Positions 25,729-34,980 are shown, numbered from the stretch's first letter. The stretch: DNA of 64,000 nucleotides from Jejuia pallidilutea (GCF_002973595.1 NZ_PVEO01000004.1:124001-188000); one strand, 5' to 3'. Numbers and translations are program-made. The notes: generated by a model from the sequence alone, not told the origin.

Positions 25729-26375
25729 TGGAAGTTGGTAATAAAAGTCGTTTTTACAGGCTAAAATGGTTTTGGAATATAATTCGGCACGGTTTGTTTT
25801 TTCAAGGACTAAGAAACCGATTAGCGAAAATAGGTATAGATATTATGCCGTATTACTGGACGCTTGAAGGAAGCGAAACCATAGTTCCTCCTAAAGTCAA
25901 AGGGGATACATCTGGTTTTACGATATCTCATTTTAATGAAAACGACATTGAAAAAGCGCAGCGCCTTATCGCGGGATCATATTATAAAGATTTGGTTAGC
26001 TACTTCAAAGAAGGGCAAATTTGTGTTGGTATAAAGGATTATGATGCTATTGTAGCTTTTATGTTTGTTAAACGGGACTCGTATTTATTTAGAGGTAAAA
26101 CATTTAATCTAGCTAAGAACGAGGCTTATATGCATAGTATGTATACCTTTGAGCTTTACAGGGGCAGAAGGATAGCGCCCTATTTGCGTTATCATTGTTA
26201 TGGTTTGTGTAAAGAAATGGGGCTTTCTAAACTTTATAGCATTAGCGAATACTTTAATAAATCTAGCAAAAAATTTAAACAAAAACTAAAAGCAAAACAA
26301 ACAGCACTTTACATTAGCATCAACTTATTTAATAGTTTTAAAAAAACATTTTTGCTAAAAAAATATAAAGTATAA
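25728..26375 (+). CDS. GNAT-like N-acetyltransferase
   Basis: A 215-aa protein. The N-terminal 60 residues are basic and aromatic. A GNAT-like core follows (FTISHFNENDIEKAQRLIAGSYYKDL, IVAFMFVKRDSY, MHSMYTFELYRGRRIAPYLRYHCYGLCKEMG). The RGRRIAPYL segment corresponds to the acetyl-CoA pyrophosphate loop Q/RxxGxG/A, although the glycines are incomplete. The start overlaps the BKACE stop by one base, so the two are translationally coupled and probably act in one pathway. Substrate unknown. Confidence 0.65.
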   Translation: MEVGNKSRFYRLKWFWNIIRHGLFFQGLRNRLAKIGIDIMPYYWTLEGSETIVPPKVKGDTSGFTISHFNENDIEKAQRLIAGSYYKDLVSYFKEGQICVGIKDYDAIVAFMFVKRDSYLFRGKTFNLAKNEAYMHSMYTFELYRGRRIAPYLRYHCYGLCKEMGLSKLYSISEYFNKSSKKFKQKLKAKQTALYISINLFNSFKKTFLLKKYKV

Positions 26376-26376
26376 T

Positions 26377-26961
26377 ATGCTGGAAACTGCATTTAGCTGC
26401 TTTGTGGTATACAAACCCTACGGGTATTTAAGTCAGTTTAAAAGTAACGACTCCAAACAGCAATCTAAACGATTTTTAGGCGAACTTTATGATTTTCCAG
26501 AAGGTATCATGTCTATTGGCAGATTAGACGAAAAGAGTGAGGGGTTGTTATTGCTTACCACCGATGGCAAAATGAGCGATTACATAAATAGCCAAAAAGT
26601 AGATAAAGAATACTATGCTTTGGTGGACGGTGATATTACAGACGAAGCGATTGAAAAGTTAAGTGCTGGCGTAGAAATAGGTTTTGATGGCAAGAAATAC
26701 ACAACCAAGCCTTGTAAGGTGTTTAAGTTAAATGCCACACCTAATTTACCTGAACGCTCTAAAAAAATAAGAGACGCACGCCATGGCCCTACAACTTGGT
26801 TGTCTATAACGTTAAACGAGGGTAAGTTTAGGCAAGTACGTAAAATGACTTCGGCTGTTGGGTTTCCTACCTTGCGGTTGGTAAGGGTTAGGGTAGGTAG
26901 CATACATTTAAATTCTATGCAAGTTGGTGATGTTGTTAAAGTTGAACACTTTAATGTTTAG
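26377..26961 (+). CDS. Pseudouridine synthase of the RluE type
   Basis: A 194-aa RsuA/RluB/E/F-type pseudouridine synthase without an N-terminal S4 domain. The catalytic Asp51 is in SIGRLDEKSEGLLLLTTDG, the start is VVYKPYGYLSQF, and the C-terminal signature is LNEGKFRQVRKMTSAVGFPTLRLVRVRVG. This shape and length match RluE, which modifies U2457 of 23S rRNA in E. coli. It starts one base after the GNAT stop and is the last gene of a three-gene run. A GC-rich dispersed repeat follows it. Confidence 0.88.
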   Translation: MLETAFSCFVVYKPYGYLSQFKSNDSKQQSKRFLGELYDFPEGIMSIGRLDEKSEGLLLLTTDGKMSDYINSQKVDKEYYALVDGDITDEAIEKLSAGVEIGFDGKKYTTKPCKVFKLNATPNLPERSKKIRDARHGPTTWLSITLNEGKFRQVRKMTSAVGFPTLRLVRVRVGSIHLNSMQVGDVVKVEHFNV

Positions 26962-26980
26962 GCGATAATTTAAAACAAAT

Positions 26981-27074
26981 GCCCAAGCCTGCGTTAGCGA
27001 TTGCAGCGGATAGCCCACAGCGAGGTACGAGCGAGGACTTGCAGCGAAAAGCGCGACCCGCAGGGGAACGCCCA
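26981..27074 (-). repeat. GC-rich dispersed repeat, minus orientation
   Basis: Reads on the minus strand from GGGCGTTCCCCTGCGGGTCG through CGCTGCAA to TCGCTAACGCAGGCTTGGGC. It is the same family as 46763-46860 (GGGCGTTA...CCCTAACGCAGCCC). The ends are inverted (GGCGTT...AACGC). Its GC content is far above the surroundings. It lies between the convergent rluE and membrane-protein genes, where it may act as a terminator. Confidence 0.75.
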
Positions 27075-27082
27075 AATAAAAT

Positions 27083-27724
27083 TTACGCTTCTAGATGTTT
27101 TAGTTCTTTGTAATTGTGGTTTAAACGTCTTAGCAAAAGGCCGTATATTAACCAATAAAATAAAGCTAAAATACTAACAGCTATAATTAGCATAACGATA
27201 ACTGATGCAATGATAATGGCATATAATGTTGTTTCATTGCCATTTACAGAGGCTTGCTGTAGTTTTTCAATAAATTCTGAATCGTGATTTATAGCGTAAT
27301 AAATGCCCAATGCTGTACCGAAAAAGATTGATGCTAGATTAAAAATAACATAATATTTTACTGTTCTTCGGGTTTTTAAGATATTCTCCATTAGTACTTT
27401 GGCATTATCGGTAGAGGAGATGTTTTTGTAATTTTTATAGAATAAGTAAAAGAAGTAAAAAATAACAAGGTAACTTATTATAGATATGGGTATTAGTACA
27501 GCATCTAAATCTAATGCTTGCATTTTACCAGAAAAGGAGGTGCCTTTAAGTAGAAAGGCAATGCCAAACCAGAATGCGAATTCTAATAAGCTAATAATGA
27601 ATATCCATTTTACAATAGATGATGATTTTTTAAGTATCATCTTGTAAATTTCGTTGTATGAAAGTTTTGGGTACTTGCTTTCGCTTTTTTTCCAATCTTT
27701 CTTTAATAAGTCTAATCCATCCAT
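27083..27724 (-). CDS. Four-helix membrane protein paired with a sigma factor
   Basis: A 213-aa protein with a cytoplasmic N-terminus (MDGLDLLKKDWKKSESKYPKLSYNEIYKMI) and four membrane helices (about residues 38-60, 73-96, 122-142 and 168-195), ending in a basic tail. It is the second gene after the sigma factor, 4 nt away. Known sigma/anti-sigma pairs have this order, so it may be a membrane regulator, but no anti-sigma (ZAS or FecR) motif is visible. Homologs in Flavobacteria are often mislabelled as a carotene monooxygenase. I see no support for that. Confidence 0.7.
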   Translation of the reverse strand: MDGLDLLKKDWKKSESKYPKLSYNEIYKMILKKSSSIVKWIFIISLLEFAFWFGIAFLLKGTSFSGKMQALDLDAVLIPISIISYLVIFYFFYLFYKNYKNISSTDNAKVLMENILKTRRTVKYYVIFNLASIFFGTALGIYYAINHDSEFIEKLQQASVNGNETTLYAIIIASVIVMLIIAVSILALFYWLIYGLLLRRLNHNYKELKHLEA

Positions 27725-27728
27725 AGGT

Positions 27729-28223
27729 TTACGGATTTAATATGTTTTTTAGTTTAGTTTTCGTTCTGTTCATTTTCACTCGTGCATTTACTTCGCTAAT
27801 ACCAAGTGTTTCACTTATTTCTCTATAATCCTTATCTTCTAAATACAGAAAAACGAGTGCTTTTTCAATATCGTTTAATTGGTGTATGGCTTTGTATAAT
27901 AATTTTAATTGTTCCTCTTCTGTGTTGTCATATTCTTCAGCTTTCATTTTAAACGCTACACCTTCAAAATCCTGGGTGCTTACACGTCGTTTAGATTTTC
28001 GGTATAAGGTAATGGCTGTGTTTAATCCTACCCTGTACATCCAAGTACTAAATTTTGCATCGCCACGAAATTTTGGATACGCTTTCCAGAGCTGAATGGT
28101 TATTTCTTGAAATAAATCATTATGTGCATCATAATTATTTGTGTACAATCTGCATACTTTATGTATGATGTTTTGATGCTTTTCTAATAATTCAACAAAG
28201 CTATGTTCTAGTTCTGTGCTCAA
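27729..28223 (-). CDS. ECF RNA polymerase sigma factor
   Basis: A 164-aa sigma-70 family protein with region 2 (YTNNYDAHNDLFQEITIQLWKAYPKFRGDAKFSTWMYRVGLNTAI) and region 4 helix-turn-helix (EKALVFLYLEDKDYREISETLGISEVNARVKMNRTKTKL). Length and domain content fit an extracytoplasmic-function sigma factor. It is cotranscribed with a four-helix membrane protein that could control its activity. No matching promoter motif could be identified. Confidence 0.92.
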   Translation of the reverse strand: MSTELEHSFVELLEKHQNIIHKVCRLYTNNYDAHNDLFQEITIQLWKAYPKFRGDAKFSTWMYRVGLNTAITLYRKSKRRVSTQDFEGVAFKMKAEEYDNTEEEQLKLLYKAIHQLNDIEKALVFLYLEDKDYREISETLGISEVNARVKMNRTKTKLKNILNP

Positions 28224-28684
28224 AAATTTTGGTGGTTTAGTTAACGTATAAGTAGCTTTTAATTTTGATTTGTTACATTAAAACGTAATTTTTTTAAAGT
28301 AATTTTATAAGTTTTTTTATTAGTTTTTAGAGCGGTACATCTGTTTTTTACTTAAAACGCACTATTTAAATCTTTTAATGATATAAACTATTTAAACTAG
28401 TTGGTTAATAATTGTTTAAGTGTGATGTATAGATAAAATCTATTGGTGATTTTTAGATGATTTTGATTAGATTTAACCGAAGATGTTATGCTAATATAGG
28501 AAAAAAATAATAGTTGGTATTTTAAAAGAAATTCATTTTATATGAACCTGTTTTTTAACTTTTAAAAATGGAAATATTTTATAGAAAACGTTTTGATTAG
28601 AACGTTATCCTTTCTAAAATCTTCTATTTTTTTAAACTATTGTTTTTGAAAAATTGAAGTCTTTTTTTTGTATTTTTTTTAAAT
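28224..28684. other. AT-rich intergenic region
   Basis: About 460 bp between the divergent sigma factor and TonB receptor genes. It is very AT-rich, with many T runs. I see no ORF over 30 codons with plausible features, no strong hairpin and no repeat. The LytTR-type operator of the TonB receptor begins at its right edge. Confidence 0.5.
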
Positions 28685-28755
28685 ACAATTCGTCTTAAAA
28701 AAATAACAGTTCGGTAATTGTAAATTTTTTTTGGCGCTTTTCTGGTTCAAATTTG
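28685..28755 (+). promoter_or_regulatory. LytTR-type operator and promoter of the TonB receptor
   Basis: ACAATTCGT (28685-28693), 12 nt, ACAGTTCGG (28706-28714), then CAAATTTG (28748-28755), an nAnnTTTG box whose start is 42 nt after the start of the proximal repeat. The arrangement is identical to that at 43896-43966, and the bases after the box (TGCTAT...CAAAA) match as well. Predicted transcription start is near 28762, 24 nt before the ATG at 28786. Confidence 0.68.
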
Positions 28756-28785
28756 TGCTATCAAAAAGCGAACAAATTTTATATC

Positions 28786-30939
28786 ATGAAAAATTTATAT
28801 GCCATTTTAATCCTTCTTATAGTTTTTAAATTGCACGGACAAACCAAAATAAGCGGTGTAGTAACCAATGCAAAAAAAGACCCCATAGTAGGCGCCAATA
28901 TTTATTTACAAGGCACCTATGATGGAGGCACAAGCGATGATAATGGTAAGTTTTCGTTTTCAACATCAGAAACAGGTACCCAAACTTTAATCGTATCATT
29001 TTTGTCCTATGAAACATTCACGATGGTAGGTGATGTATCTTACATGAAAGATATTGTTATAAAATTAAAAGATGACGTAAATACGTTGGATGCTGTGGTA
29101 TTATCCGCAGGTACATTTTCCGCAGGCGACAATAGTAAGGTAAATGTGTTAAAACCTTTGGATGTGGTAACAACAGCTAGTGCTTTAGGAGATTTTGTGG
29201 GTGCTTTACAAACGTTGCCTGGAACAACTACGGTTGCCGAAGATGGTCGCCTATTTGTGCGTGGTGGAGATGCCAACGAAACACAAATTTTTATAGACGG
29301 TATTCGCGTGTTTACACCCTACACACCCACAACAAACAACGCGCCTACACGCGGACGTTATTCTCCGTTTTTATTTGACGGTATTACCTTTTCCACTGGC
29401 GGTTATTCTGCCGAATATGGGCAAGCGCTATCTAGTGTATTGTTGCTAAATACAATAGATGAGCCCGACCAAGAAAAAACAGATATAGGTGTTATGAGCG
29501 TAGGTGCTACTTTAGGAAATACCCAAAAATGGGAGAAAAGCTCGGTTAGCGTTAATGCTTCTTATGTGAATTTAGCGCCTTACAATACTATTTTTTCAAA
29601 TAGAAATAATTTTATTAAAGCACCAGAATCTGCTTCTGGTGAAGTGGTTTTTAGGCAAAAAACAGATGCCGGATTATTTAAACTTTATGGCGCTTTTGAT
29701 GCTAGTAATTTTGAGTTAACACAAGAAGATATAAACCTTCCCGCAGGCCAATACATTAAATTAAACAATAATAACTTTTATTTAAACGGCTCTTATAGTG
29801 GTGTTTTAAGCGATACATGGCGCATGCAAACCGGATTTAGTTTCACTAATGCAAAAAACAACATAAAATTTGGCGAAAGCGATATAAGGGATGCCGAAAA
29901 ATCGGTGCATTCTAAACTGAAATTCAAAAACCGAATTAATAATCGCTTTAAATTATACTTTGGTGCTGAGTATTTTAAAACTAATTTTGAAGAGCGGTAC
30001 AACGATGAGTTTGTTGATAATGCCAAATATGGTTTCAACAATAATATTGCAGCAGCATTTGCTGAAGCTGATATCTTTATTTCTAAAAACTTAGCGTTTA
30101 AAACAGGATTAAGAGGGGAATATAATGAGCTGTTTAATTGTTTTACTTTAGCGCCTAGGGCAACCATTGCTTACAAAATATCTAGTAAAAGTCAGTTATC
30201 ATTGGCTTATGGTGATTTTTACCAAAGTCCATCGCCTGATGTATTAAAGTTTCATCAAGATTTCGAACCTGCAAATGCTCAACATTATATTTTAAATTAC
30301 CAATACAATGCTGATAGAAAAATATTTAGAGCCGAGGCATATTATAAAGATTATAATAGTTTAGCAAAGTTTAGTGGCGAGTTTCCAAGTTTCGATAGCA
30401 ATTTTACAAACACTGGTTATGGGTTTGCAAAAGGCATAGACTTTTTTGGGAGAGATAGCAAAAGCATTAAAAATGTAGATTATTGGTTGAGCTATTCGTT
30501 TTTAGATACTAAGCGAGACTACAGAAACTTTCCTGAAAAAGCACAGCCTAATTTTGCGAATACCCATAATTTTTCTGCAGTAGCTAAATATTGGATAGAC
30601 GATTGGAAGAGTCAAGTAGGGTTTAGTTATATTTATGCATCAGGTAGAACGTTTACCAACCCAAACAAACCAGGGTTTTTAAATGAAAAAACTAAAGCGT
30701 TTAATAGTTTGAGTTTAAATTGGGCATATTTGGTTAGTCCGCAAAAAATAGTGTATGCTTCTGTAAATAATGTTTTAGGATTTAAAAATATAAACGGCTA
30801 TCAATATGCCAATACTCCGGATATGAATGGGAATTTTAACCGTCGTGCGTTGCGTCCTGCTTTAGATCAGTTCTTTTTCGTGGGCTTCTTTTGGACGATT
30901 AGTGAGGATAAGACCAGTAACCAGTTAGATAATTTATAG
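28786..30939 (+). CDS. TonB-dependent outer-membrane receptor
   Basis: A 717-aa receptor. The start MKNLYAILILLIVFKLHGQ at 28786 gives a clean signal peptide; an ATG 33 nt upstream falls within the likely promoter. The order is a CarboxypepD_reg-like domain (ISGVVTNAKKDPIVGANIYLQGT), a plug (LGDFVGALQTLPGTTTVAEDGRLFVRGGDANETQIFIDGI) and a beta-barrel ending FFVGFFWTI. No SusD partner is adjacent, so it is more likely a metal, siderophore or small-molecule importer than a SusC glycan system. The LytTR-type operator upstream suggests control together with the DUF2141 operons. Confidence 0.9.
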   Translation: MKNLYAILILLIVFKLHGQTKISGVVTNAKKDPIVGANIYLQGTYDGGTSDDNGKFSFSTSETGTQTLIVSFLSYETFTMVGDVSYMKDIVIKLKDDVNTLDAVVLSAGTFSAGDNSKVNVLKPLDVVTTASALGDFVGALQTLPGTTTVAEDGRLFVRGGDANETQIFIDGIRVFTPYTPTTNNAPTRGRYSPFLFDGITFSTGGYSAEYGQALSSVLLLNTIDEPDQEKTDIGVMSVGATLGNTQKWEKSSVSVNASYVNLAPYNTIFSNRNNFIKAPESASGEVVFRQKTDAGLFKLYGAFDASNFELTQEDINLPAGQYIKLNNNNFYLNGSYSGVLSDTWRMQTGFSFTNAKNNIKFGESDIRDAEKSVHSKLKFKNRINNRFKLYFGAEYFKTNFEERYNDEFVDNAKYGFNNNIAAAFAEADIFISKNLAFKTGLRGEYNELFNCFTLAPRATIAYKISSKSQLSLAYGDFYQSPSPDVLKFHQDFEPANAQHYILNYQYNADRKIFRAEAYYKDYNSLAKFSGEFPSFDSNFTNTGYGFAKGIDFFGRDSKSIKNVDYWLSYSFLDTKRDYRNFPEKAQPNFANTHNFSAVAKYWIDDWKSQVGFSYIYASGRTFTNPNKPGFLNEKTKAFNSLSLNWAYLVSPQKIVYASVNNVLGFKNINGYQYANTPDMNGNFNRRALRPALDQFFFVGFFWTISEDKTSNQLDNL

Positions 30940-30958
30940 GCTTGCTCTTAGGAGAAAA

Positions 30959-30993
30959 AAGGGCTATATAATACTTGAAATGATATAGCCCTT
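30959..30993. terminator. Terminator between the TonB receptor and ppc
   Basis: Perfect arms AAGGGCTATAT (30959-30969) and ATATAGCCCTT (30983-30993), with an A tract before and Ts after. It serves two convergent genes. Confidence 0.8.
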
Positions 30994-31025
30994 GTTTAAT
31001 GTAAGATATTTTACTCCTAATGGAA

Positions 31026-33725
31026 TTAACCGGTATTCTTTAATCCGCTAGATAAAGCATTTATAATGCTTAAAAGTTTGGTTAATGTCTTTTCTTTTTC
31101 ATTACTAGTTTCATCATTTAGTGCTCTCCACGCTTTTAAGTGTTTTATATGTAAATGGTGTAAAACTTTTAATTTTTCGTTTCGCCACTCAATGTTATCA
31201 TATTGGCCTTGTCTTCGGGTGGTAGCAGGCTCATCAAAAAGCTCTTCAATTAAACGGAAACTATTATCATAATCCGTTAAGATTTTAGACATAAAAACCT
31301 TTCTTTCATCGGTGTCATCATCTAAATTAGCATAGAGCGCCATCATTTCTTTGTTAGATAGAATAAGGTTAGTTTCGGTTTGTATCATTAAAAACCTAAA
31401 AAACGACCAGTGTTTTATACTCTTTTTTAGATTTTGAAATGCATCGGGTTTTTCTTCTTTTAAAGTTTTTAGCGCATTGCCCAATCCGTACCATCCAGTT
31501 AAGCTAATTCGCGAAAGATTCCAGCTAAACACCCATGGAATGGCTCTTAGATCGTTAAGGGTTCTTGTGCCTGTTCTTCTAGCGGGTCTTGATCCAATTT
31601 TGCTCTTTTCTAGTACATCTATACAGGTTGCTTTACCGTAAAAGTTTATAAATCCTTCGGTTTCAATTAATTCTCGGTAGTGTTCAAATGATTTTTGTGA
31701 CAAATATTCCATTATTTCAAACGGATAATTGTGCGCATCAAAATTATGTTTACCAATAATATTTTGTTTCGCCACACCAGAAGCTAAAGCATTTAAATTG
31801 TAAGTAGCGGTGAGCGGGTTTCCAAATAGTTGTGCTATTGTTTCGCCCTGAACAGTAATTTTTATGGTTCCATTTACCGTATTGTTGGGCATGCTCTCTA
31901 AAAACCGATGGTATTTTCCTCCACCTCGGCTTATGGTACCTCCTGCACCATGGAAAAAATAAGTTTTAAAATTGTGTTTTGTTGCTATTTCCGATAGTCT
32001 CTCCTCTGCTTTAAAAAGATTCCATTTGCTAGCAATGGTGCCACCGTCTTTGTTACTATCGCTATAACCAAGCATTACCTCTTGTTTGTATTCAATTTTA
32101 GAAGCTCTAAGTAGGGTGGTAGGGTGCTGCAAGAACTGTTCTAGAATTTCTGGGCCATTGTGTAAATCGTCAATAGTTTCAAATAATGGTACAACTTTAA
32201 TGTTTGTGTTTAGCAACTGTGTTTCTTTCATTAAAAAATACACTACGAGCAAATCACTCAAATTACGTGTCATGCTTACTATAAAAGCGCCAATGCCATC
32301 TGTACCATATTGATTAATGTGGTGTCTAACAACGCGGTAACAATCCAGTACATTGTCGGCTTCAGTGCCATAAGACACTGTTATGTCTGTAATAGGCTCG
32401 TTGTTTTTTAAGAGTTTGCTAAGATAAGCCACGCGCTTAGGTTCGTCCCAATTTTCAAATTCAAAATCTTTTTCACCGTTGCTTTTCAATATCTGTGAAA
32501 TGGCTTTGTCGTGAAATGCACTGTTTTGTCTTATATCTAATTTTGCCAAATGAAAACCAAAACAGCTTACTAGTCTTTCTAATGCGAACAGTAAATCTTC
32601 AGCTAAGCCTTTCATGCCATTTTCAATTAAAACACTCCTAAAGAACCTAAGATCGTCTTGTAAATCCTTACTTGATTTGTAGTAGTAGCCAGAGTCTGTT
32701 AAGTTATTCTTAATGGTATTGTCTAGCTTAAGTACCAATAAATTAATGTACTGTCTCCAAGGCTCGTAGGGGTTTCTTTTTATGGCTTTTTCCCCTTCTT
32801 TTCCCAAGGCAGCAGATTTTTTTTCAATAGCTTCTAATAATTGAAACGGAATAGGGTTTGATAAGGCTGAAATTGAAAATTTGGTGGCGGCATCCACCAA
32901 TTTATTTTTAATTAAAGAGAGTGCTTGCTTACGATGTAGCTCTAAAGTTTCTTTAGTGATGCTTGGTGTTACAAAGGGGTGACCGTCGCGGTCTCCACCA
33001 ACCCAACTTCCAAAATTAATTTTAGGGAAAACATCAGGATTTTTTATTTTAGATGGTTTAAAGCCCATTTCAATCCATGAGCCTTTTAAGTGTTCGTCGC
33101 TCCTTTCTAGTAGTTTTGGGAATATTTTACTAAAATAATACACCACATTTGCTCTTTCGTCCTCAATTTGTGGCTTTTCTAGGTATATTTCGCCAGTTCT
33201 CCACCATCTTTCTAATAGGCTAATAATGTTTTCTTCAATATCGTTTTGTTCGAGTTTGCTTAACGATGTGTTTTCCCTTTTTGCTAAAAGTAAATACAGT
33301 TCTCTGTGAATTTCAATTACGGTAACACGTTTAGCTTCAGTTGGGTGCGCGGTTAAAACCGGTATAACATGCGTGTTTGAAATTGATTCTAGCATTTCAT
33401 CTTCATGAATACCTTGGTCTTTCCAAATTTTAAAAGCTTCTGCCCAACTACCTCTAATAGAAAATAGTTCTTCTTGGTTTTCTTTTTTTCTGCGGTATTG
33501 TGTAGCTGCATTTTCTTCAGCTAGGGTCATTAGTTGAAAATAGATGCTTAAGGATTGAATAATTTTATCGCTAGAGAGCTTTTCTTTGTTTATTTCTGGC
33601 GTGTTATTGTTTTTTATAAGATCTATAACGTCGTTTTCATTTATTCTCGAAAGCATTTCAACATAGCAATCTATTATAAACTTTCTGGCGTTAATTATAT
33701 TTTGAAAAGTGTTTGTTTTGCCCAT
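31026..33725 (-). CDS. ppc: Phosphoenolpyruvate carboxylase
   Basis: An 899-aa enzyme of normal bacterial length. It carboxylates PEP to oxaloacetate and so refills the citric acid cycle. Visible signatures include catalytic His127 in LTAHPTEAKR, the PEP/bicarbonate segments VMLGYSDSNKDGG and FHGAGGTISRGGG, GSRPARRTGTRTLNDLRAIPWVFSW, and the conserved C-terminal Asn-Thr-Gly. It is monocistronic on the minus strand and is the last core gene before the cassette-like array that begins just upstream of it. Confidence 0.96.
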   Translation of the reverse strand: MGKTNTFQNIINARKFIIDCYVEMLSRINENDVIDLIKNNNTPEINKEKLSSDKIIQSLSIYFQLMTLAEENAATQYRRKKENQEELFSIRGSWAEAFKIWKDQGIHEDEMLESISNTHVIPVLTAHPTEAKRVTVIEIHRELYLLLAKRENTSLSKLEQNDIEENIISLLERWWRTGEIYLEKPQIEDERANVVYYFSKIFPKLLERSDEHLKGSWIEMGFKPSKIKNPDVFPKINFGSWVGGDRDGHPFVTPSITKETLELHRKQALSLIKNKLVDAATKFSISALSNPIPFQLLEAIEKKSAALGKEGEKAIKRNPYEPWRQYINLLVLKLDNTIKNNLTDSGYYYKSSKDLQDDLRFFRSVLIENGMKGLAEDLLFALERLVSCFGFHLAKLDIRQNSAFHDKAISQILKSNGEKDFEFENWDEPKRVAYLSKLLKNNEPITDITVSYGTEADNVLDCYRVVRHHINQYGTDGIGAFIVSMTRNLSDLLVVYFLMKETQLLNTNIKVVPLFETIDDLHNGPEILEQFLQHPTTLLRASKIEYKQEVMLGYSDSNKDGGTIASKWNLFKAEERLSEIATKHNFKTYFFHGAGGTISRGGGKYHRFLESMPNNTVNGTIKITVQGETIAQLFGNPLTATYNLNALASGVAKQNIIGKHNFDAHNYPFEIMEYLSQKSFEHYRELIETEGFINFYGKATCIDVLEKSKIGSRPARRTGTRTLNDLRAIPWVFSWNLSRISLTGWYGLGNALKTLKEEKPDAFQNLKKSIKHWSFFRFLMIQTETNLILSNKEMMALYANLDDDTDERKVFMSKILTDYDNSFRLIEELFDEPATTRRQGQYDNIEWRNEKLKVLHHLHIKHLKAWRALNDETSNEKEKTLTKLLSIINALSSGLKNTG

Positions 33726-33964
33726 TTTAAAAGTATGTTGTTGTAGTTTGTTTTAATTTTAACAGTAATAATATTTATGGAATACATAAATAATATTTAT
33801 GTATTAACTATAATTACTAAACAAAACTAATGTTTCGATACTTAAAAATCAAGTTGTTTCTTAAGTATTTTCTAGATTGAATCCTATATCGTTGTAGCTA
33901 TACTATACTTTTTTAGTTCCCTGATTTTTAATTATAGATGAGATATAGATAAGTTGGGCTAGAA

Positions 33965-34152
33965 TGTTGTAACGTATGTATCGGAAGAATAAACTAATTT
34001 ATTTAATGTTTAGCTTATAACAAAGGCAAGCATGTTTTTGTAGGGTTGGTTTTATGGTTTATTGCCTGTTTGGTAATCTGAACGTTCTTTAGTTTGGTAG
34101 AATCTGGAAGACGTAGGTGAGAACAAGTAATTGCTTGTACACATCGTTATAC
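33965..34152 (-). repeat. Palindromic array element A
   Basis: The longest element (about 188 bp). Its ends TAACGTATGTA and TACACATCGTTA pair, and the right arm GTAGGTGAGAACAAGTAATT corresponds to GTAGGCGAGAACAAGCAATT of element G. It lies between the ppc start and the stop of the first DUF6090 gene. The rest of the 432-bp gap (33726-33964) is AT-rich with no feature that I can support. Confidence 0.6.
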
Positions 34153-34157
34153 TTTCG

Positions 34158-34922
34158 TTACTCACATTTTTTGTCTTTTAATAGCTTTATGGGTTCTTGT
34201 ATTTCTTGCTTTAAATTAGAAAAATGTTGTTTATGCCTAATTTGCATACCCAAAATAAAAATAAGATTGTCCTGAAATTTTATGAAATATGGGTGAGTAG
34301 GGTCGTTAGTCCAATTAATATTTGGTAGAAAAGCAATATGTTCCTTATCAAGTTCTTGTTGTATATATTCAATATCTTGGTAGCCTAATTCGGTTATAAG
34401 CTCAAAATCCGTATATCTTTTAACAATTTCATTCCGATTTTCTTTCAGTAGGTTTAAGGTGTTGTTTAAATATGTACTATACTCAATTAGTCTGTTCTTT
34501 AATTTAATATCTGTTAACAGTTTTAATTGTCCCGAAGATGTTAAATCTTCAAAAGTAATATTACTAGGTACAGAAACATCCTGCCTTAAAGCAACAACAA
34601 ATTTATTCAGGATTGTGCTTCTATCATTTGGTATGCTGTTTAAATCTTTTATAAGTGCTTTGGTGTGTTTTATTCTGTTGGTTGTCTGCTTATAATTTTC
34701 ATCAATTAACTTCTCATTAAGTTCAAGGTCGTCTAAAATTCTACAGTAATAATCAGCTTCAGTAATCTTATTTTTTCTGTTTTCATTCCAATTATTAATT
34801 GATAGCGCAATTAAAATTCCAATAACCACTAATATAATTTCACCAATGGCGTATTTAATATATTTTTCAGTTTTTCCTTCTGAAAGGAGTTGTTTTCGGA
34901 TATGTCTAAAGAACTTAATCAT
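34158..34922 (-). CDS. DUF6090 membrane-anchored protein (copy 1)
   Basis: A 254-aa protein. The start MIKFFRHIRKQLLSEG at 34922 is chosen over an upstream ATG because it matches the start of the tandem neighbour and of the family. A basic N-terminus is followed by one membrane helix (YAIGEIILVVIGILIALSINNWNE, the DUF6090 hallmark) and an extracytoplasmic helical domain of about 200 residues with several coiled-coil-like stretches. Function is unknown. It forms a tandem pair with 35055-35801. It is the leftmost gene of the cassette-like array. Confidence 0.8.
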   Translation of the reverse strand: MIKFFRHIRKQLLSEGKTEKYIKYAIGEIILVVIGILIALSINNWNENRKNKITEADYYCRILDDLELNEKLIDENYKQTTNRIKHTKALIKDLNSIPNDRSTILNKFVVALRQDVSVPSNITFEDLTSSGQLKLLTDIKLKNRLIEYSTYLNNTLNLLKENRNEIVKRYTDFELITELGYQDIEYIQQELDKEHIAFLPNINWTNDPTHPYFIKFQDNLIFILGMQIRHKQHFSNLKQEIQEPIKLLKDKKCE

Positions 34923-34963
34923 AATTATTGCTTTTATTGTTCCGCAAGCGGCTATCTCAACCA

Positions 34964-34980
34964 AAGATCTGCCAGATCTT
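34964..34980. terminator. Small hairpin between the two DUF6090 genes
   Basis: Perfect arms AAGATCT and AGATCTT around GCC, with a T-rich run on the plus-strand side. On the coding (minus) strand the following T tract is short, so this may be a weak terminator or processing site within the pair. Confidence 0.35.

Noticed and set aside
27083-27724. Carotene monooxygenase, a label used for similar proteins
   Set aside because: There are only four membrane helices and no iron-binding histidines; the neighbouring sigma factor suggests a regulatory role instead.
28224-28684. Riboswitch or small RNA in the long gap before the TonB receptor
   Set aside because: No conserved aptamer core, strong hairpin or terminator is visible, and the inferred transcript start leaves a leader of only about 24 nt.
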